This document shows, piece after piece, positions 61,907 to 64,000 of a stretch of 64,000 nucleotides of DNA. The stretch is taken from assembly GCF_018623035.1 (NCBI RefSeq), contig NZ_CP076023.1, positions 3,534,001-3,598,000 of the forward strand, given 5' to 3'. This DNA is from Cellulomonas dongxiuzhuiae. GTDB taxonomy: Bacteria; Actinomycetota; Actinomycetes; Actinomycetales; Cellulomonadaceae. Below the pieces are notes generated by a model. That model saw only the letters and a program-made list of their open reading frames with translations, did no database searches and was not told the origin of the DNA. How positions within the stretch are numbered: the first letter of the stretch is position 1; each line of letters begins with the position of its first letter. A program made the translations under genes and the position numbers.

Positions 61907-63408
61907 TTGATCAACCTCCAGGGGATAAAGGCTCCGACGGCACTCTTGTGCTTGCCACGGATGAAGTCCCCGTACTGATCCGCGCCGGCCATCCACTCGA
62001 GACCTTTAGGGGTTTCTTGGTATACTTTCCAAGCCGACCCTCCATGCCCAGCCGTGTCACGCGACCACCATAAATCATCGGACTTACTCTTCCACAAAGT
62101 TCCGAACGGACCTCTTCGGGTGGCCGCCGTCCCTTCTGTGGTGATGTTCCACAAGCCGCGCACTTTGCAGGTGTTGTGCACGAGAGCGGACTCGTCGCCA
62201 ACCCCGACGAAGTAGGTGTGGATCCCCTCGACGGTGAGGTTGTACGCCAAGGCCTGCCGTGCGCTGCCGGGCGCGAGGCCGTAGACCTCGAGCTCTTGCC
62301 CATCGGCGCTGAGAATCCGCTCGCCTTCACTGAGTTCGTCGGCAGCCTCGAACCGCTGGTCTGTGACCGACCAGAAGGGATGATCCTCGGTCGTGGTAAG
62401 TGCCGCCCCGCCCTCAACCGTGAGGTCGACCAGTGTGTCCTGGTGCATCCACGTGTGAGTGACCTCGCGAGCACCGGCCTCGCCGGTCTCGGGGTCCATC
62501 GCCTGAACCATCTCTCCAACGCGGACCTCGTCGATTGGCTTTCGACTGCCGTCGGCCATCACGACCAGGGTCGCACCGTCAAAAGAGCACACATCGTCAA
62601 CCACGTTCGCGGCTCGGCCCGCTTGAACGCCACCTCGGAACGCCCACCCTCCGAGTGCGCCGAGAGCGCATCCCGACGCGGCCGCCCCTCCGACGGTCCC
62701 CCAGTTGACCTTCCGCCCCGACAACCGCTCACCCAGGTACGCCGCCCCACCATCGAACGCCGCCCCCGCCACACACCCGATCAGCATCGGGTTGTGCCCC
62801 GTCGGATCCGTGAACACCGTCGGCGCATTCGCCCCGTACGCGTACGGGTTCGACCCACCGGCGAACCCGATCGGGTCCTCCGAGATGAACCGCCCCAGAC
62901 CCGCGTCGTAGTACCGCGCCCGATGGAACGTCAGACCCGCACCATCGAACTGCCGACCCGTGAACCCCAGATCCGCACCATGGACATCACCGCTGACCGA
63001 GGCCACCCCGAACGGGTCGAACGACCACCGCGCCGACACCGACCCGTCCGCACCACCCAGACCCACCGGCGAACCCAGCAGATCCGTCAGCACCGCGTCC
63101 GTCCCCCCGGCATGCGTCCGGGCGAACCACTGATCCATCCCCCCGGACAACAACCCCGCGACGGCCTGCCCCTGACCATCGAGCTCGACCGCCGGATTGG
63201 CCCCCACGTCCACGAAGCCCGAGGCCGAGTCCCCCACGCCCCGAGACGAACGACCACCCGTCGGGGAGTACCCGAAGGACAGATCCCCACCCGCGACGTC
63301 CACCGACACCAGACGTCCCAGCTCGTCCCACACGAACGACCGCGACCCGTCCGAGAGCAGGTTCCCGTCCGCGTCGTACTCCAACGCCTCACCGGCGGCC
63401 TCGACCAA
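61903..63408 (-). CDS. N-terminally truncated Rhs core with Hint domain and C-terminal toxin tip
   Basis: The 501-residue frame opens inside the YD-repeat region (LEYDADGNLLSDGSRSFVWD) and runs through the Rhs core end (RYYDAGLGRFISEDPIGFAG ... NPYAYGANAPTVFTDPTG, to residue 204). A glycine-rich segment comes next, then a Hint autoprotease domain (Cys274 in CSFDGATLVVMADG to VHN 410-412), then an 89-residue tip with WWSRDTAGHGGSAWKVY and FIPW near the end. The tip reads as a nuclease-like toxin but has no name I can assign. A stop lies 24-26 bases before the first possible TTG start, so most of the ~1500-residue Rhs shell is missing. Probably an orphan toxin module. Confidence 0.85.
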   Translation of the reverse strand: MVEAAGEALEYDADGNLLSDGSRSFVWDELGRLVSVDVAGGDLSFGYSPTGGRSSRGVGDSASGFVDVGANPAVELDGQGQAVAGLLSGGMDQWFARTHAGGTDAVLTDLLGSPVGLGGADGSVSARWSFDPFGVASVSGDVHGADLGFTGRQFDGAGLTFHRARYYDAGLGRFISEDPIGFAGGSNPYAYGANAPTVFTDPTGHNPMLIGCVAGAAFDGGAAYLGERLSGRKVNWGTVGGAAASGCALGALGGWAFRGGVQAGRAANVVDDVCSFDGATLVVMADGSRKPIDEVRVGEMVQAMDPETGEAGAREVTHTWMHQDTLVDLTVEGGAALTTTEDHPFWSVTDQRFEAADELSEGERILSADGQELEVYGLAPGSARQALAYNLTVEGIHTYFVGVGDESALVHNTCKVRGLWNITTEGTAATRRGPFGTLWKSKSDDLWWSRDTAGHGGSAWKVYQETPKGLEWMAGADQYGDFIRGKHKSAVGAFIPWRLIN

Positions 63409-63493
63409 CCGGTTCTGCGCGCCCAGGAGCGTCGCAAGGCCTCACGATCGGCGAGAACGCCGACGATGCAAGCGGTCGGGGACGTCGCCACCC

Positions 63494-63865
63494 CTAGACA
63501 CCGGTCGGGTGGAACTCCAGGTCACGTGCGTCGACGGCGACGACCGATCCCACGGCCAACCGCATCGGCGCACTCTGCTCGAGCTGGATCTGCATTGCTG
63601 CGCGCGCGACCTCGAGCACGATCACCCCATCGTCGAAGACACGGGCCACGGTGCCGCGAAGCATCCCGGGCGACACGGCTCGAACAGGGTCCAGGACGAG
63701 GTCTTCGAGTCGCCGCTCACCTGGCAGCTCGAGCTCCACGTCGAGGTTCTCGCCGACGGCGACCGGTCGCGGGCCCATCCAGAACCCTACAAGGCGACCG
63801 GCCTCCGTCTCGAGTTCTATGCGTCGGTGATGTGGGTCGGCGCTCGTCACAGCGATTGCACGCAC
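63494..63865 (-). CDS. Small hypothetical protein, possible immunity protein
   Basis: The 123-residue soluble protein appears beta-rich (alternating Val/Leu strands such as GVIVLEVARAAMQIQLE). The GTG at 63865 shares its first base with the TAG of the upstream frame (TAGTG), and GGGAG lies seven bases before it; a TTG two codons earlier is the alternative. No family recognised. Its place, coupled behind a truncated frame and ahead of an Rhs toxin module, fits an immunity gene for the upstream protein; this is a positional guess. Confidence 0.6.
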   Translation of the reverse strand: MRAIAVTSADPHHRRIELETEAGRLVGFWMGPRPVAVGENLDVELELPGERRLEDLVLDPVRAVSPGMLRGTVARVFDDGVIVLEVARAAMQIQLEQSAPMRLAVGSVVAVDARDLEFHPTGV

Positions 63866-64000
63866 TACCAAGCTCCCTTCGGGAACGGGACACGAACTGC
63901 AACATTATGCAGGTTCCAAACAGCAGCGATCTCATCGAACTCCCACGTCTCCTCGTGGAAATGGAACTTTGTGGGCGAGGATCCCGCCTCATGAGCACCG
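63865..64000 (-). CDS. C-terminal end of an unknown protein (cut by window edge)
   Basis: On the minus strand an open frame enters from the right edge and ends at TAG 63867-63865. Its last residues include KFHFHEETWEFDEIAAVW and VAVRVPFPKGAW. The residue mix is protein-like, and the TAGTG overlap with the next start supports coding. It lacks a start in the window and is of modest G+C. It may be the toxin tip of a longer Rhs protein, which cannot be tested here. Confidence 0.5.
   Translation of the reverse strand, partial: GAHEAGSSPTKFHFHEETWEFDEIAAVWNLHNVAVRVPFPKGAW

Noticed and set aside
63409-63493. Continuation of the Rhs frame upstream by a frameshift
   Set aside because: I translated the three minus-strand frames. 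None resembles YD repeats, and one has a stop, so a simple frameshift does not restore the shell.

Overview
The window is very G+C-rich DNA with almost uniformly G/C third codon positions, GTG and TTG starts, many ATGA-type gene overlaps and a bacterial proteasome activator gene. This points to an actinobacterium. A Micrococcales/Cellulomonas-like host is my best guess but is not proven. I found no rRNA, tRNA, CRISPR array, insertion sequence or prophage. Most of the window is ordinary chromosome, with one clearly accessory end at the right edge.

Layout. 1-3045: tail of a quinone oxidoreductase, an AGE-family sugar isomerase, bpa and an EamA exporter. 3098-6579: an alpha-glucoside-type ABC importer (binding protein and two permeases, no ATPase). 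6738-11026: HAD phosphatase, serS, a diacylglycerol-kinase-like enzyme and pheA. 11157-21708: sugar-polymer genes, comprising a phosphatase-like membrane protein, a GT2 enzyme, a DUF5926 protein, phosphoglucomutase, and a three-gene operon of processive GT2 synthase, membrane-tethered GH26 hydrolase and UDP-glucose dehydrogenase. Phosphoglucomutase and Ugd could together supply UDP-glucose and UDP-glucuronate to the synthase. 22310-29440: transporters, gluconokinase and a YtxH-like protein. 29903-43106: short UvrA-like ATPase, SpoIIE-type phosphatase, VOC dioxygenase, Ohr with a divergent TetR regulator, a Fur-family regulator divergent from a nickel/cobalt permease, a BASS transporter, an exonuclease and an aldo-keto reductase.

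43334-49796: a TetR/DHA2-exporter pair, then an operon of VTC-domain protein, DUF4956 membrane protein, CotH-family protein and TetR regulator. 49838-53562: iron genes, with a siderophore-interacting protein behind a near-consensus IdeR/DtxR box and a ferritin-VIT fusion. An F420-type oxidoreductase and a small phage-capsid-protease-like protein lie between them. 53741-61336: a large LuxR/MalT-like regulator, an oxidoreductase, a QorB-like reductase and a two-component system.

61487-64000 has lower G+C and looks like the distal end of a polymorphic-toxin locus. On the minus strand it runs: the end of an unknown protein, a small gene coupled to it by TAGTG, an N-terminally truncated Rhs core with a Hint domain and an 89-residue toxin-like tip, and a helical-repeat protein coupled by TTGA that is the likely immunity protein. 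The strongest candidates for undescribed biology are this toxin-immunity module, the synthase/GH26/Ugd polymer operon with its cAMP-receptor-type site, and the VTC/DUF4956/CotH operon.
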